Source: an uncultured Peptococcaceae bacterium (GTDB taxonomy: Bacteria; Bacillota; Dehalobacteriia; UBA4068). From it: a stretch of 6,933 nt of DNA. The notes beneath the pieces were generated by a model, which was not told the DNA's origin, did no database searches, and saw nothing but the letters and a program-made list of their open reading frames with translations. The position numbers were made by a program, and so were the translations under genes. Below, in pieces: positions 1-6,569 of the stretch (within the stretch, counting starts at the first letter, position 1; each line of letters starts with the position of its first letter). The stretch spans positions 1 to 6,933 of the forward strand of contig CAMZIS010000067.1 in the NCBI GenBank assembly GCA_947307285.1. Reading direction: 5' to 3'.

Positions 1-126
1 GATCAGGAAAATCAATAAGACGGCCAGCGTAGACCAGAACATAGGGCGGTCGCCGTGCCAGAGATCGGAGAGATTGCCCAGGCGGTAAAAGAATTCGCTG
101 AAAAAACCTTCGCTATGTGAATGCAT
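1..126 (-). CDS. N-terminal part of an unrecognised membrane protein, cut by the window edge
   Basis: This is the first 42 codons of a gene that runs off the left edge of the window. The start ATG (126-124) is preceded by GGAGGA (136-131) with a 4-nt gap, a strong ribosome binding site that makes the start convincing. The visible protein begins MHSHSEGFFSEFFYRLGNLS, then has a short polar stretch (DLWHGDRP), then enters a hydrophobic run from about residue 29 (MFWSTLAVLLIFLI). This looks like a short cytoplasmic N-terminus followed by a first transmembrane helix. It lies 34 nt downstream of the cvpA-like gene on the same strand with no terminator between them, so the two are probably co-transcribed. 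I do not recognise the family from so short a piece and assign no function. Confidence 0.75.
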   Translation of the reverse strand, partial: MHSHSEGFFSEFFYRLGNLSDLWHGDRPMFWSTLAVLLIFLI

Positions 127-160
127 ATAGTCCTCCGTTTGCCTTTGCAAAGAAAACCGG

Positions 161-730
161 TCAGATCAGCAGCAACAGGCGGTGCAAACCGGGCACTACG
201 AAGCGGGAGTTTTCCATGAAGGCTTTGGGGCCTTCCGCTCCCATTTGCGCAAAGACGGGGAAAAAGATATCACTGAACAGTAAGATGGCGGCGCAGGCAA
301 TAGCCAGAGCAAGCAAAGCTCCCAGCAGCTGATTGAGGCGGCCCAGCAGACCGCGGCCGAAAATTCCGGAAACAGCGTTCGCCAACTTTTTGACCAGCCA
401 TAAGGAAACCAGAAAAACCGCAATGAAAGCCGCCAGGCCCAGCAGCCGGGCGATCAGGCCGTCGACGTCGCAAAACAGATACAGCAACTGAAGCAGTTTT
501 TCTCCGGCCTCCGTGGCCGGCGTTAACCGGGGAAGCATGCCTTGCAGCAACCAGGCCAGCCAGCCGCTGCAATACCTGGCCACGCCGTAGGCGATGAACA
601 CAGCGGCGAAACGGCTTAGCACTCTGACTGTACCGGCCCGCCAGCCGCCGATCAGGGACAGCACGATGAAGGCGGCCAGCACCAGGTCGCTTACGGTAAA
701 AGACATGGACATGGCATTCCATTCTGTCAT
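161..730 (-). CDS. CvpA family membrane protein
   Basis: The product is a 189-aa hydrophobic protein of the CvpA family, named for the E. coli inner-membrane protein needed for colicin V production; the biochemical role of most homologues is unknown. Four hydrophobic segments are visible at about residues 13-30, 38-62, 93-113 and 131-153. The family pattern is present: an acidic residue at the start of helix 1 followed by a glycine turn (SLIGGWRAGTVR), and the late G-x-x-N-x-x-x-G motif (GRLNQLLGALLALA). It is the first gene of a probable two-gene unit with the partial gene at 1-126, and is transcribed away from the WYL regulator. The start is uncertain. The ATG at 730 has no Shine-Dalgarno sequence and sits right at the predicted transcription start, while in-frame ATGs at 712 and 706 would give 183 or 181 aa; the one at 712 has a weak GGA five bases upstream. 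The family call is sound, the exact start is not. Confidence 0.85.
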   Translation of the reverse strand: MTEWNAMSMSFTVSDLVLAAFIVLSLIGGWRAGTVRVLSRFAAVFIAYGVARYCSGWLAWLLQGMLPRLTPATEAGEKLLQLLYLFCDVDGLIARLLGLAAFIAVFLVSLWLVKKLANAVSGIFGRGLLGRLNQLLGALLALAIACAAILLFSDIFFPVFAQMGAEGPKAFMENSRFVVPGLHRLLLLI

Positions 731-736
731 ATTAAC

Positions 737-765
737 AGTATAGTATAAATCGGCCGTCGCCGCAA
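737..765 (-). promoter_or_regulatory. Promoter of the cvpA-like gene
   Basis: Read on the minus strand there is a -35-like TTGCGG (765-760), a 17-bp spacer and a -10 TATACT (742-737). A second, overlapping TATACT lies at 747-742 but has poor spacing from any -35. The predicted transcription start falls near 730, which coincides with the first possible ATG of the downstream gene. Confidence 0.55.
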
Positions 766-814
766 GGACGTTGACTGATTTTTACCGGATAATGATTAGC
801 GAGCAGGCCAACAA

Positions 815-851
815 CGCGATTTACGCAGGCCGCCGATTTACAATTATCGCG
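815..851. promoter_or_regulatory. Candidate operator repeats around the WYL gene's -35 box
   Basis: Two kinds of repeat overlap here. CGATTTAC occurs twice in direct orientation (817-824 and 834-841), with starts 17 bp apart. CGCGAT (815-820) and ATCGCG (846-851) form an inverted pair separated by 25 bp and centred near 833. The -35 box at 837-842 lies inside both arrangements. This would suit autoregulation by the adjacent WYL protein, but the repeats are short and could be coincidental. Confidence 0.25.
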
Positions 852-865
852 GTGTACGATATAAT
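837..865 (+). promoter_or_regulatory. Sigma-A type promoter of the WYL regulator
   Basis: There is a -35 TTTACA (837-842), a 17-bp spacer and a perfect -10 TATAAT (860-865). Transcription should begin near 872, leaving an untranslated leader of about 50 nt before the ATG at 922. This is the best-matching promoter in the window. Confidence 0.75.
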
Positions 866-921
866 GGACATCAGAACGCAAAGCGAATGCTCGGGAATCC
901 GTGGTTTCGGGGGTGAGAGAA

Positions 922-1908
922 ATGGCCCGATCTTCTCAACAAAAAGCCAAACTGCTGCTTATCGCCAAATACCTGATGGAAGACAGCGACGAGCGGCATC
1001 CCCTTTCTATGACGCAGATACTGAACTATCTGCGACAGAACGGTGTGGAAGCGGAAAGAAAATCCGTATACGACGATCTGGAGACGCTGCGATTGTTCGG
1101 CCTGGATATCGTCACCGTCAAAGGACAGGGCGGCGGCTATTTCATCGGCCAGCGCCAATTCGAGTTGGCTGAGCTGAAGCTGCTGGTTGACGCTGTGCAG
1201 GCCAGCCGCTTTATCACCGAGCGCAAGACGGCCCAGCTCATACGCAAGCTGTCCACCCTGGCATCTTCGCATCAGTCGGCCCAGCTGCGGCGACAGGTTT
1301 ACGGCGCCGGACGGGTCAAATCCATGAACGAGAGCATCTACTACAACGTGGACGCCCTGGCTCAGACCATCAGCGCCCGGTGTCAGGTTGAGTTCCGGTA
1401 TTTTGACTATACGGTTGATAAGGAACGCCGCTTCCGCCGCAACGGCGAATCATACCGGGTCAGTCCCTACGCTTTGATCTGGGATAACCAGCGTTACTAT
1501 CTGCTGGCCTGGGATAAGGACGCCCAGGCTTTCCGGCACTATCGGGTGGACCGCATGGTGGAGATTAGGGAGACCAACCTGAAAAGAGAGGGCGAAGCTG
1601 ATTTCGCCGGGCTTGATATGTCCCGCTATACCCAGCAGACCTTCGATATGTTCGGCGGACGGGCCCTTCAGGTCAGTCTGGAGTTCGACGACGGCATGGC
1701 AGGAGTGGTGATCGACCGCTTCGGCAAGGATACCATGATCATCAGCAGCGGCGAAGGCTGCTTCAGAGTAGATGTGCCGGTGGTGGTCAGCTCCCACTTT
1801 TACGCCTGGGTCGCCGGGCTGGACGGCGCCTGCCGCATCATCGGTCCGCCGGAAGTGAGGCAGGGAATGAAGGAGCATCTGCACAAGATCGCCTCCGCCT
1901 ACGAATAA
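922..1908 (+). CDS. WYL-domain transcriptional regulator (YafY/DeoR-like)
   Basis: This 328-aa DNA-binding protein has the usual three-part build of WYL regulators. An N-terminal winged helix-turn-helix spans about residues 8-75 (MTQILNYLRQNGVEAERKSV, then DDLETLRLFGLDI and the wing GGGYFIG). A WYL domain spans about 140-215 (SPYALIWDNQRYYLLAWD, then FRHYRVDRMVEI), and a C-terminal WCX-type extension spans about 245-325. The eponymous W-Y-L is Y-Y-L here (192-194), a common variant. WYL domains are thought to sense a ligand, often nucleic acid or nucleotide; the ligand here is unknown. The start is ATG 922 because GGGGGTGA (909-916) sits 5 nt upstream. An in-frame GTG at 901 would add seven residues but overlaps no better ribosome site. 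The gene stands alone, divergent from the cvpA-like gene and convergent with the carboxypeptidase gene, so likely targets are itself and the divergent operon. Confidence 0.9.
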   Translation: MARSSQQKAKLLLIAKYLMEDSDERHPLSMTQILNYLRQNGVEAERKSVYDDLETLRLFGLDIVTVKGQGGGYFIGQRQFELAELKLLVDAVQASRFITERKTAQLIRKLSTLASSHQSAQLRRQVYGAGRVKSMNESIYYNVDALAQTISARCQVEFRYFDYTVDKERRFRRNGESYRVSPYALIWDNQRYYLLAWDKDAQAFRHYRVDRMVEIRETNLKREGEADFAGLDMSRYTQQTFDMFGGRALQVSLEFDDGMAGVVIDRFGKDTMIISSGEGCFRVDVPVVVSSHFYAWVAGLDGACRIIGPPEVRQGMKEHLHKIASAYE

Positions 1909-1911
1909 ATA

Positions 1912-1936
1912 ACAGGGGACGGAACCCGTCCCCTGT
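1912..1936. repeat. Perfect 25-bp palindrome between convergent genes, possible REP-like element or terminator
   Basis: ACAGGGGACGG (1912-1922) and CCGTCCCCTGT (1926-1936) are exact inverse complements separated by the 3-nt loop AAC. The stem starts 3 nt after the stop of the WYL gene and ends 6 nt before the stop of the carboxypeptidase gene. There is no T tract on the plus strand. On the minus strand the hairpin is followed by TTATTTATT, so it may act as a modest terminator for the carboxypeptidase gene. The GGGGAC/GTCCCC core resembles dispersed palindromes I recall from clostridial genomes; that resemblance is from memory and needs a genome search. Confidence 0.7.
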
Positions 1937-1942
1937 CTGAGA

Positions 1943-3442
1943 TTACAGACCGTATACCTTGCGGTATTTCGCTTTAAGGTAATCCGTATAGTAATGCGGG
2001 TCGAAAGGCTCGCCGCAGATATCCTGGATCAACTGGGAGGCGGTCTTGACGCCGCCGAAGCGGTACAGCTTTTCTGTCAGCCACTCCACCAGGGGGCGGA
2101 ACTCTCCCCTGCCCACCAGGCCCCATACATCCAGGTCCTTCTCCATGGCGGCCAGTATCTGGGCGCTGTAGGCGCTGCCCAGGGCGTAAGTCGGGAAATA
2201 ACCGAAGCTGGCGTCGCTCCAGTGCATGTCCTGCAGCACGCCATGGCTGTCGTCGGGAACGTCCACGCCCAGGTATTCTTTGTACAGGCGGTTCCATTCT
2301 TCCGGCAGGTCGGACACGGCCAGCTCGCCGCTGACCATACGTTTTTCCAGCTCATAGCGGACCATGATATGCAGCGGATAAGTCAGCTCATCGGCCTCTA
2401 CACGGATCAGGGACGGTTCAGCCCTGTTGCAGGCCAGCCACAGCTGCTTCGCGTCCACGCCCTGCATTTGTTCGGGAAAGAGCTCCTGCAGCTTGGGCAG
2501 GAGGAAGGCTGTGAAGGCCTCGGACCGGCCGATGATGTTCTCCATGAAGCGAGACATTGACTCGTGGATGGAGCAGCTTGCCCCCTCGGCCAGGCTGAGA
2601 CCGTTCAATTCGTCTGCCGTGTGCATCATATACAGGGCATGGCCGCCTTCGTGGATGACGCTGAACACGGAAGACAGCGGCGCTTCGGTATAATAGTGAG
2701 TGGTTATGCGCACGTCCTTATTGGAGACCGAGGTCGTAAAAGGATGCTCGGTCTGGCCCAGCGAGCAGTATTCGGGGTCCAGTGTCATGACTTCCATCAG
2801 CCAACGGGCCAGCTTTTCCTGGATATGAGCCGGATAATCCTTTTGTAAGAATGAAACATCCGGCTGGGGTTTCTCAGCTATCTCATGGATCAGAGGCACA
2901 AGCTCCTCACGGAGTGTGGCAAAGAAGCCGTCCAGCATCTCCGCGTTCAATCCATGCTCGTAATCATCCAGCATCAGATCATATATCGGGGCTTTAGCAT
3001 CGTAATAACGCTTAAAGCGAACAGCGTACTCCAATAATTTCTCTAGATGAGGGCGAAACATTTCCCAATCGTTGCCGTCTTTGGCCTTGCGCCAGGCCAC
3101 GCCCGCATGAGCCTGGGCAGATTCAAAAGCGCTGTATTCCTCTACCGGGATGACCTCTATCTGCTTTAAAGTCCGGTGCAGCTCCTCCACTTCCCGCTGC
3201 AAATGGATCGGCAAATCTTTTTTCTGTTCCAGTAATTCCTTCATCAGGCTGCGGAATTCGTCGTTGACCAGCAAACCGTACTGCATCTCCGCCAAAGCGC
3301 CCATGGTCTCGCCGAAGCGTTCCCCGCCGCCGGCAGGCATTACGGTCTCCGCGTCGTAGCTCAATACGGTCATGGCATGCTGCAATACGTAGCGTTTTTC
3401 TATATTATCCTGCAAGCGTTCGATATTCTTTTTTACGTCCAT
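1943..3442 (-). CDS. M32 family metallocarboxypeptidase (carboxypeptidase Taq type)
   Basis: This 499-aa cytoplasmic zinc enzyme would remove C-terminal amino acids from peptides, probably in peptide recycling. All M32 signatures are visible. HPFTT (233-237) lies ahead of the zinc motif HEGGH (264-268), in which H264 and H268 bind metal and E265 is the catalytic base. HESMSRFME (293-301) follows, with E294 as the expected third zinc ligand. ADELTYPLHIMVRYELE (350-366) and GVLQDMHW (401-408) complete the set. The length is normal for the family and there is no signal peptide. The start is placed at ATG 3442-3440 because GGAGGA (3453-3448) lies 5 nt upstream; an in-frame ATG at 3505 would add 21 residues but has no ribosome site and lies upstream of the predicted promoter. 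The gene appears to be monocistronic, with its own promoter, and diverges from the Tet(M)-like gene. Confidence 0.95.
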   Translation of the reverse strand: MDVKKNIERLQDNIEKRYVLQHAMTVLSYDAETVMPAGGGERFGETMGALAEMQYGLLVNDEFRSLMKELLEQKKDLPIHLQREVEELHRTLKQIEVIPVEEYSAFESAQAHAGVAWRKAKDGNDWEMFRPHLEKLLEYAVRFKRYYDAKAPIYDLMLDDYEHGLNAEMLDGFFATLREELVPLIHEIAEKPQPDVSFLQKDYPAHIQEKLARWLMEVMTLDPEYCSLGQTEHPFTTSVSNKDVRITTHYYTEAPLSSVFSVIHEGGHALYMMHTADELNGLSLAEGASCSIHESMSRFMENIIGRSEAFTAFLLPKLQELFPEQMQGVDAKQLWLACNRAEPSLIRVEADELTYPLHIMVRYELEKRMVSGELAVSDLPEEWNRLYKEYLGVDVPDDSHGVLQDMHWSDASFGYFPTYALGSAYSAQILAAMEKDLDVWGLVGRGEFRPLVEWLTEKLYRFGGVKTASQLIQDICGEPFDPHYYTDYLKAKYRKVYGL

Positions 3443-3466
3443 GATGATCCTCCGTAACACGATAGC

Positions 3467-3495
3467 ATTATAGTTTATGATGATGTTCATCAAAA
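3467..3495 (-). promoter_or_regulatory. Promoter of the M32 carboxypeptidase gene
   Basis: On the minus strand a perfect -10 TATAAT (3472-3467) is preceded, at 17 bp, by a weak -35 TTTTGA (3495-3490). The expected transcription start is near 3460, about 18 nt upstream of the start codon and just ahead of the GGAGGA ribosome site. The -10 is strong and the -35 is poor. Confidence 0.55.
3469..3474 (+). promoter_or_regulatory. Possible plus-strand -10 box for the Tet(M)-like gene
   Basis: TATAGT matches five of six -10 consensus bases and overlaps the opposing TATAAT of the carboxypeptidase promoter. No convincing -35 is seen 16-18 bp upstream. If used, transcription would start near 3481 and give a leader of about 120 nt before the GTPase start codon. 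A weaker alternative -10, AATACT, lies at 3574-3579. Confidence 0.25.
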
Positions 3496-3504
3496 AAACC
3501 GGCA

Positions 3505-3564
3505 ATGGATAAGATTAGCGGCCGGCGGGAGTTTTCCTGTTTTTGCAATAGTTTTTCCGGCTGA
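3505..3564 (+). promoter_or_regulatory. Possible leader ORF and attenuator ahead of the Tet(M)-like gene
   Basis: An ATG at 3505 opens a 19-codon frame (MDKISGRREFSCFCNSFSG) that ends in TGA at 3562-3564, 35 nt before the GTPase start. Within it a short hairpin, CGGGA (3526-3530), loop GTTT, TCCTG (3535-3539), is followed by five T residues (3540-3544), as in a small intrinsic terminator. GCCGG (3521-3525) could pair either with CCGGC upstream (3499-3503) or with CCGGC downstream (3557-3561), two mutually exclusive folds. Tet(M) genes are known to be controlled by a leader peptide and attenuation, so the layout is suggestive. Against it, the small frame has no Shine-Dalgarno sequence, the stem is only 5 bp with one G-T pair, and a frame this short could arise by chance. 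Confidence 0.25.
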
Positions 3565-3599
3565 TCGGACTTAAATACTTCTCTTTTGAGGACTTTTAT

Positions 3600-5552
3600 A
3601 TGACAAGATTCAAAAACATCGGCATACTTGCCCACGTAGACGCGGGCAAGACCACACTGACCGAACAGCTCCTGGCCGCCTCCGGCGCCATCAGCGCCCC
3701 CGGCACCGTAGATAAGGGCACCGCCACCACGGACAGTCTGGAAGTGGAGCGCAGGCGGGGCATTTCCGTAAAAACAGCCTCCGCGTCCCTGCCCCTGGGT
3801 GAAGACGTAATAAACATAGTGGATACGCCGGGACATACCGATTTCATCGGCGAGGTGGAGCGATCCCTGGCGGTTCTGGACGGGGCCGTGCTGGTCATCT
3901 CCGCCGCAGAAGGAGTGCAGGCCCAGACCACGCTGCTTCTGGACGCCATGCGGAGGCTCAAGCTTCCCGCCCTGCTGGTCATGAACAAGCTGGACCGGTC
4001 GGGCTGTGATCCCCGGGCCGTGATCGAAGATATAAAGCGCGAGCTCAGCTGCGACCTGTTGGTTATGTGCGAATGTGAAGGCGCCGGCGAAAGCATCGTG
4101 AAGATCACCAAGCGAAGCCTGATCCAGGATGATTTTCGGGAAGACCTGCTCCTGACGTTAGCGAACACCGATCCCAAGCTTGAAGAACGCTATTTTGCCG
4201 GTGAGGAGATAGCGGACGAAGAGCTGCTGCGGCTGCTGAGAGAGGCCGTGGCCGAAGGACGGGTCTATCCTCTGTTTTTCACCTGCGCAAAGCTGGGCAA
4301 AGGAGTCGGCGATGTCCTGGAGGCCCTGGGCGAGCTGCTGCCCTGGGCAGAGGGGCGCGACGACGGCCCTCTGTCCGGCGTGATCTACCGGGTACAATAC
4401 GATCCCTATTTAGGCAAGCTGGCCCACGTCAGGCTATTCGGGGGACGTCTGAAGAACCGCGATCCGCTGCCCCTGTTAGGCGAGACGGAAGAGCCGGAAA
4501 AGATCGCTCAGATCAAGCGCTATAACGCCGGCAAGCTGCAGGACAGCGGCCTGCTAACGGCAGGCGACATCGGGGTGCTTATGGGCATCAGCAGGGCCCG
4601 TATCGGACAGATCATCGGCAGCGAGGACGTGAGCCGGGACTGCCGGCTGGCAGTGCCGTTGTTGATGATCAAGGTAACTCCGGAAAACCCGGCGCAACTT
4701 CCCCAGCTGATGCAGGCTCTGAGCCAGCTGTCGGAGGAAGATCCCCTGCTGGACTATGAATACGACCAGGATACGCGGGAGATGCTGATCCGCATCACCG
4801 GCATCATCCAGATCCAGATACTGCGGGAGCTGCTGGAGACCCGCTACGGCCTAAAAGCCGAATTTTCGCAGCCTGCCATCATTTACCGGGAGCAGCCCAG
4901 CCGTCCCGGCCGGGGTCTGGAAGAATACACCATGCCCAAACCCTGCTGGGCCGTGGTGGAGCTTACCGTGGAGCCCCTGCCGCCCGGCAGAGGCCTGCAG
5001 TTCCGCTCCGCCGTCAAGGACAATGTGCTGGCTTATCGCTATCAGCATCATGTGGAACAGAGCATGCGTCAGACCTTCCGCCAGGGGGTCCTGGGCTGGC
5101 AGGTGGACGACGCTCTGGTCACACTGGTCTACGGAGAAAGCCATCATGAGCACACCCATCCTCTGGATTTCTTCGTGGCCACGCCCATGGCGGCCCTCCG
5201 GGCTTTGCAGGACAGTCAGCCTATATTGCTGGAGCCCTGGCTCAAACTGGTCATGCGGGCGGAATCCGGCCTGACAGACAAGATCATCGGGCAGATCATC
5301 GCCATGCGGGGCGAATTCTCGCCGCCGAGCATCACCGGAGACGATTTTACCATGGAAGCCTGCGTGCCGCTGGCCACTTCCCTGGATTGGCCCATCGAAT
5401 TCCAGTCGCTAACTTCGGGAAAGGGTCGGATGGGCAGCTCTTTTCTGGAATACCGCCCCTGCCCGCCGGGCGAAGGAACCACCCGTCCCCGCCGCGGTGT
5501 GGATCCGCTGGACAAGCCGAAATGGATCCTTCACTGCCGCGGCGCGATCTGA
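3600..5552 (+). CDS. Tet(M)/EF-G-like translational GTPase (ribosomal protection protein family)
   Basis: This 650-aa protein is colinear with Tet(M)/Tet(O) (about 640 aa) and more distantly with EF-G. The GTPase motifs are intact: G1 AHVDAGKTT (11-19), switch I with RRGIS (52-56), G3 DTPGH (75-79), G4 NKLD (129-132) and a G5-like TCAK (228-231). Domain II, the EF-G-type domains III to V and the C-terminal helix (DPLDKPKWILHCRGAI) follow. Tet(M) binds the ribosome, uses domain IV to displace tetracycline and then hydrolyses GTP. Here the domain IV tip aligns by eye as SHHEHTHP (514-521), where Tet(M) has its YSPVSTP loop, so the key tyrosine and proline are not conserved. I therefore call it a ribosome-associated GTPase of this family and do not claim tetracycline resistance. 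The start ATG 3600 has GAGGA (3588-3592) 7 nt upstream. It is a single-gene unit ending at a strong terminator. Base composition matches its neighbours, so recent transfer is not evident. Confidence 0.9.
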   Translation: MTRFKNIGILAHVDAGKTTLTEQLLAASGAISAPGTVDKGTATTDSLEVERRRGISVKTASASLPLGEDVINIVDTPGHTDFIGEVERSLAVLDGAVLVISAAEGVQAQTTLLLDAMRRLKLPALLVMNKLDRSGCDPRAVIEDIKRELSCDLLVMCECEGAGESIVKITKRSLIQDDFREDLLLTLANTDPKLEERYFAGEEIADEELLRLLREAVAEGRVYPLFFTCAKLGKGVGDVLEALGELLPWAEGRDDGPLSGVIYRVQYDPYLGKLAHVRLFGGRLKNRDPLPLLGETEEPEKIAQIKRYNAGKLQDSGLLTAGDIGVLMGISRARIGQIIGSEDVSRDCRLAVPLLMIKVTPENPAQLPQLMQALSQLSEEDPLLDYEYDQDTREMLIRITGIIQIQILRELLETRYGLKAEFSQPAIIYREQPSRPGRGLEEYTMPKPCWAVVELTVEPLPPGRGLQFRSAVKDNVLAYRYQHHVEQSMRQTFRQGVLGWQVDDALVTLVYGESHHEHTHPLDFFVATPMAALRALQDSQPILLEPWLKLVMRAESGLTDKIIGQIIAMRGEFSPPSITGDDFTMEACVPLATSLDWPIEFQSLTSGKGRMGSSFLEYRPCPPGEGTTRPRRGVDPLDKPKWILHCRGAI

Positions 5553-5564
5553 ACACATGCACTG

Positions 5565-5600
5565 AAAAAGCATGGTCTCGTTTTGAGACCATGCTTTTTT
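5565..5600. terminator. Bidirectional intrinsic terminator between convergent genes
   Basis: GCATGGTCTC (5570-5579) pairs perfectly with GAGACCATGC (5585-5594) around a 5-nt GTTTT loop. The stem is flanked by AAAAA (5565-5569) and TTTTTT (5595-5600), so it has a T tract on either strand. It serves the Tet(M)-like gene (stop at 5552) on the plus strand and the AEC transporter gene (stop at 5610) on the minus strand. Confidence 0.92.
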
Positions 5601-5609
5601 ATAATCAGC

Positions 5610-6551
5610 TCAGATCACGCCTGACGCTACGAACAAGGAAATGCCGGCAATCAGGGTCAGAGTGGATAAGGCGGTGGAAACTATGGTCATCTCGTCGCCC
5701 AGATGGCCGTCGCAGCCCATGAGACCGGTGATCACGCTGGATACGGCGGCGGAAGGCATGGCCAACACCATCCACAGTGAGAATAGCTCCACCCCGCGGA
5801 CGCCCAGGAGATAGCCGCCCAGGGCGATGACGGTAGGCATGACTATCAGCTTGATCAGACTGGACAGGAGCACCAGCAGGCTGTCTTCCTTGAAGCTCTT
5901 GAAGCCGAAGCGGGCGCCGATGATCAGCATGGATACCGGCAGGGTGGCCCCTCCGAAAGATGAGATGGTGGAAGTCAGGAACCGCGGCAGTTCAAAGGGC
6001 AGCAGCATGAAGATGATGCCCAGGAAGGCGGCGATCACCATGGGGTTTTTGACCACCTCAAGCAGCTCGCGCCCCAGCTTCCGCTCGTTGCTGTGGGAAA
6101 AGAACTGCAGCGTCAGGATGCCGTAGACGTTGTCGAAGGGATTAAGCAGTACCACCAGCAGGATGGCGGGCAGAGCCCGTTCGCCGCCCAGCACGCTCAC
6201 TATGAGGGGCATGCCAATCAGCACTGTATTGGGACGGAAGCTGGCGTGCACGAAAGCCCCCGCACGGGCCGGGTCCTTGATGAAACGGCGGCTCAGCAGC
6301 ACCAGAGCCAGCACGAAAACGGTATAGGCCAAAGCCGCGTACACATACATCAGGGGCGACTGCAGGGTCGACAGGTCAGAGCCCAGGGCCGCATCCAGGA
6401 TCATGCAGGGCAGCAGCAGGTAGAAGCATATCTTGTTCAGGGAGGGCAGCACACTGTCATTGATCCAGCCCAGCCGGCGCAGCAGAGCGCCGATGACGAC
6501 CATGATGAACAGGGGCAGCACCCGGTCTACGGCAAACAGGAAAGAAGACAT
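5610..6551 (-). CDS. AEC family transporter (auxin efflux carrier/malonate permease type)
   Basis: This 313-aa integral membrane protein has about ten hydrophobic helices, near residues 9-27, 37-56, 68-86, 108-122, 126-145, 170-185, 193-212, 225-249, 256-277 and 287-311. This is the size and two-half layout of bacterial AEC carriers. Family-like features include RPNTVLIGMPL (106-116) at the break in helix 4, the KNP motif (168-170) opening the second half, and AMPSAAVSSVITGLMGCD (264-281) near the end. Such carriers move organic anions or other small solutes, and substrate cannot be read from sequence. The start ATG 6551-6549 has a modest GAAAGG ribosome site (6563-6558) 6 nt upstream. It begins 18 nt after the stop of the amidohydrolase gene, so the two are almost certainly one transcript, and it may carry that enzyme's substrate or product. 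Its transcript ends at the terminator at 5565-5600. Confidence 0.92.
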   Translation of the reverse strand: MSSFLFAVDRVLPLFIMVVIGALLRRLGWINDSVLPSLNKICFYLLLPCMILDAALGSDLSTLQSPLMYVYAALAYTVFVLALVLLSRRFIKDPARAGAFVHASFRPNTVLIGMPLIVSVLGGERALPAILLVVLLNPFDNVYGILTLQFFSHSNERKLGRELLEVVKNPMVIAAFLGIIFMLLPFELPRFLTSTISSFGGATLPVSMLIIGARFGFKSFKEDSLLVLLSSLIKLIVMPTVIALGGYLLGVRGVELFSLWMVLAMPSAAVSSVITGLMGCDGHLGDEMTIVSTALSTLTLIAGISLFVASGVI

Positions 6552-6569
6552 ATAAGACCTTTCAGATTA

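Noticed and set aside
771..799. TTGACT with GATTAG as a second plus-strand promoter
   Set aside because: The -35 is good but the -10 at 17 bp matches only three of six consensus bases, and a much better promoter lies at 837-865.
901..921. GTG at 901 as start of the WYL regulator
   Set aside because: The ATG at 922 has GGGGGTGA 5 nt upstream and matches the usual N-terminus of the family; the extra seven residues would include the ribosome site itself.
1994..2560. Plus-strand open frame of 188 codons opposite the carboxypeptidase gene
   Set aside because: The minus strand carries a complete M32 enzyme with all active-site motifs over this region; the plus-strand product shows no domain features.
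3481..3492. Small palindrome TGATG-TT-CATCA near the carboxypeptidase -35 box
   Set aside because: Five-base arms in an AT-rich stretch with neighbouring ATG repeats are expected by chance; there is no second copy to support an operator.
3443..3505. Upstream ATG at 3505 for the carboxypeptidase (21 extra residues)
   Set aside because: No ribosome site precedes it, it lies upstream of the predicted -10 box, and GGAGGA sits at ideal distance from the ATG at 3442.
3596..4177. Long minus-strand open frame of 193 codons inside the GTPase gene
   Set aside because: It lies opposite the intact GTPase domain coding sequence, its product is rich in serine and arginine with no recognisable domain, and GC-rich coding DNA commonly leaves such open antisense frames.
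3600..5552. Labelling the GTPase gene as an acquired tetracycline resistance determinant
   Set aside because: There are no mobile element traces nearby, composition matches the neighbours, and the loop that acts on tetracycline in Tet(M) is replaced.
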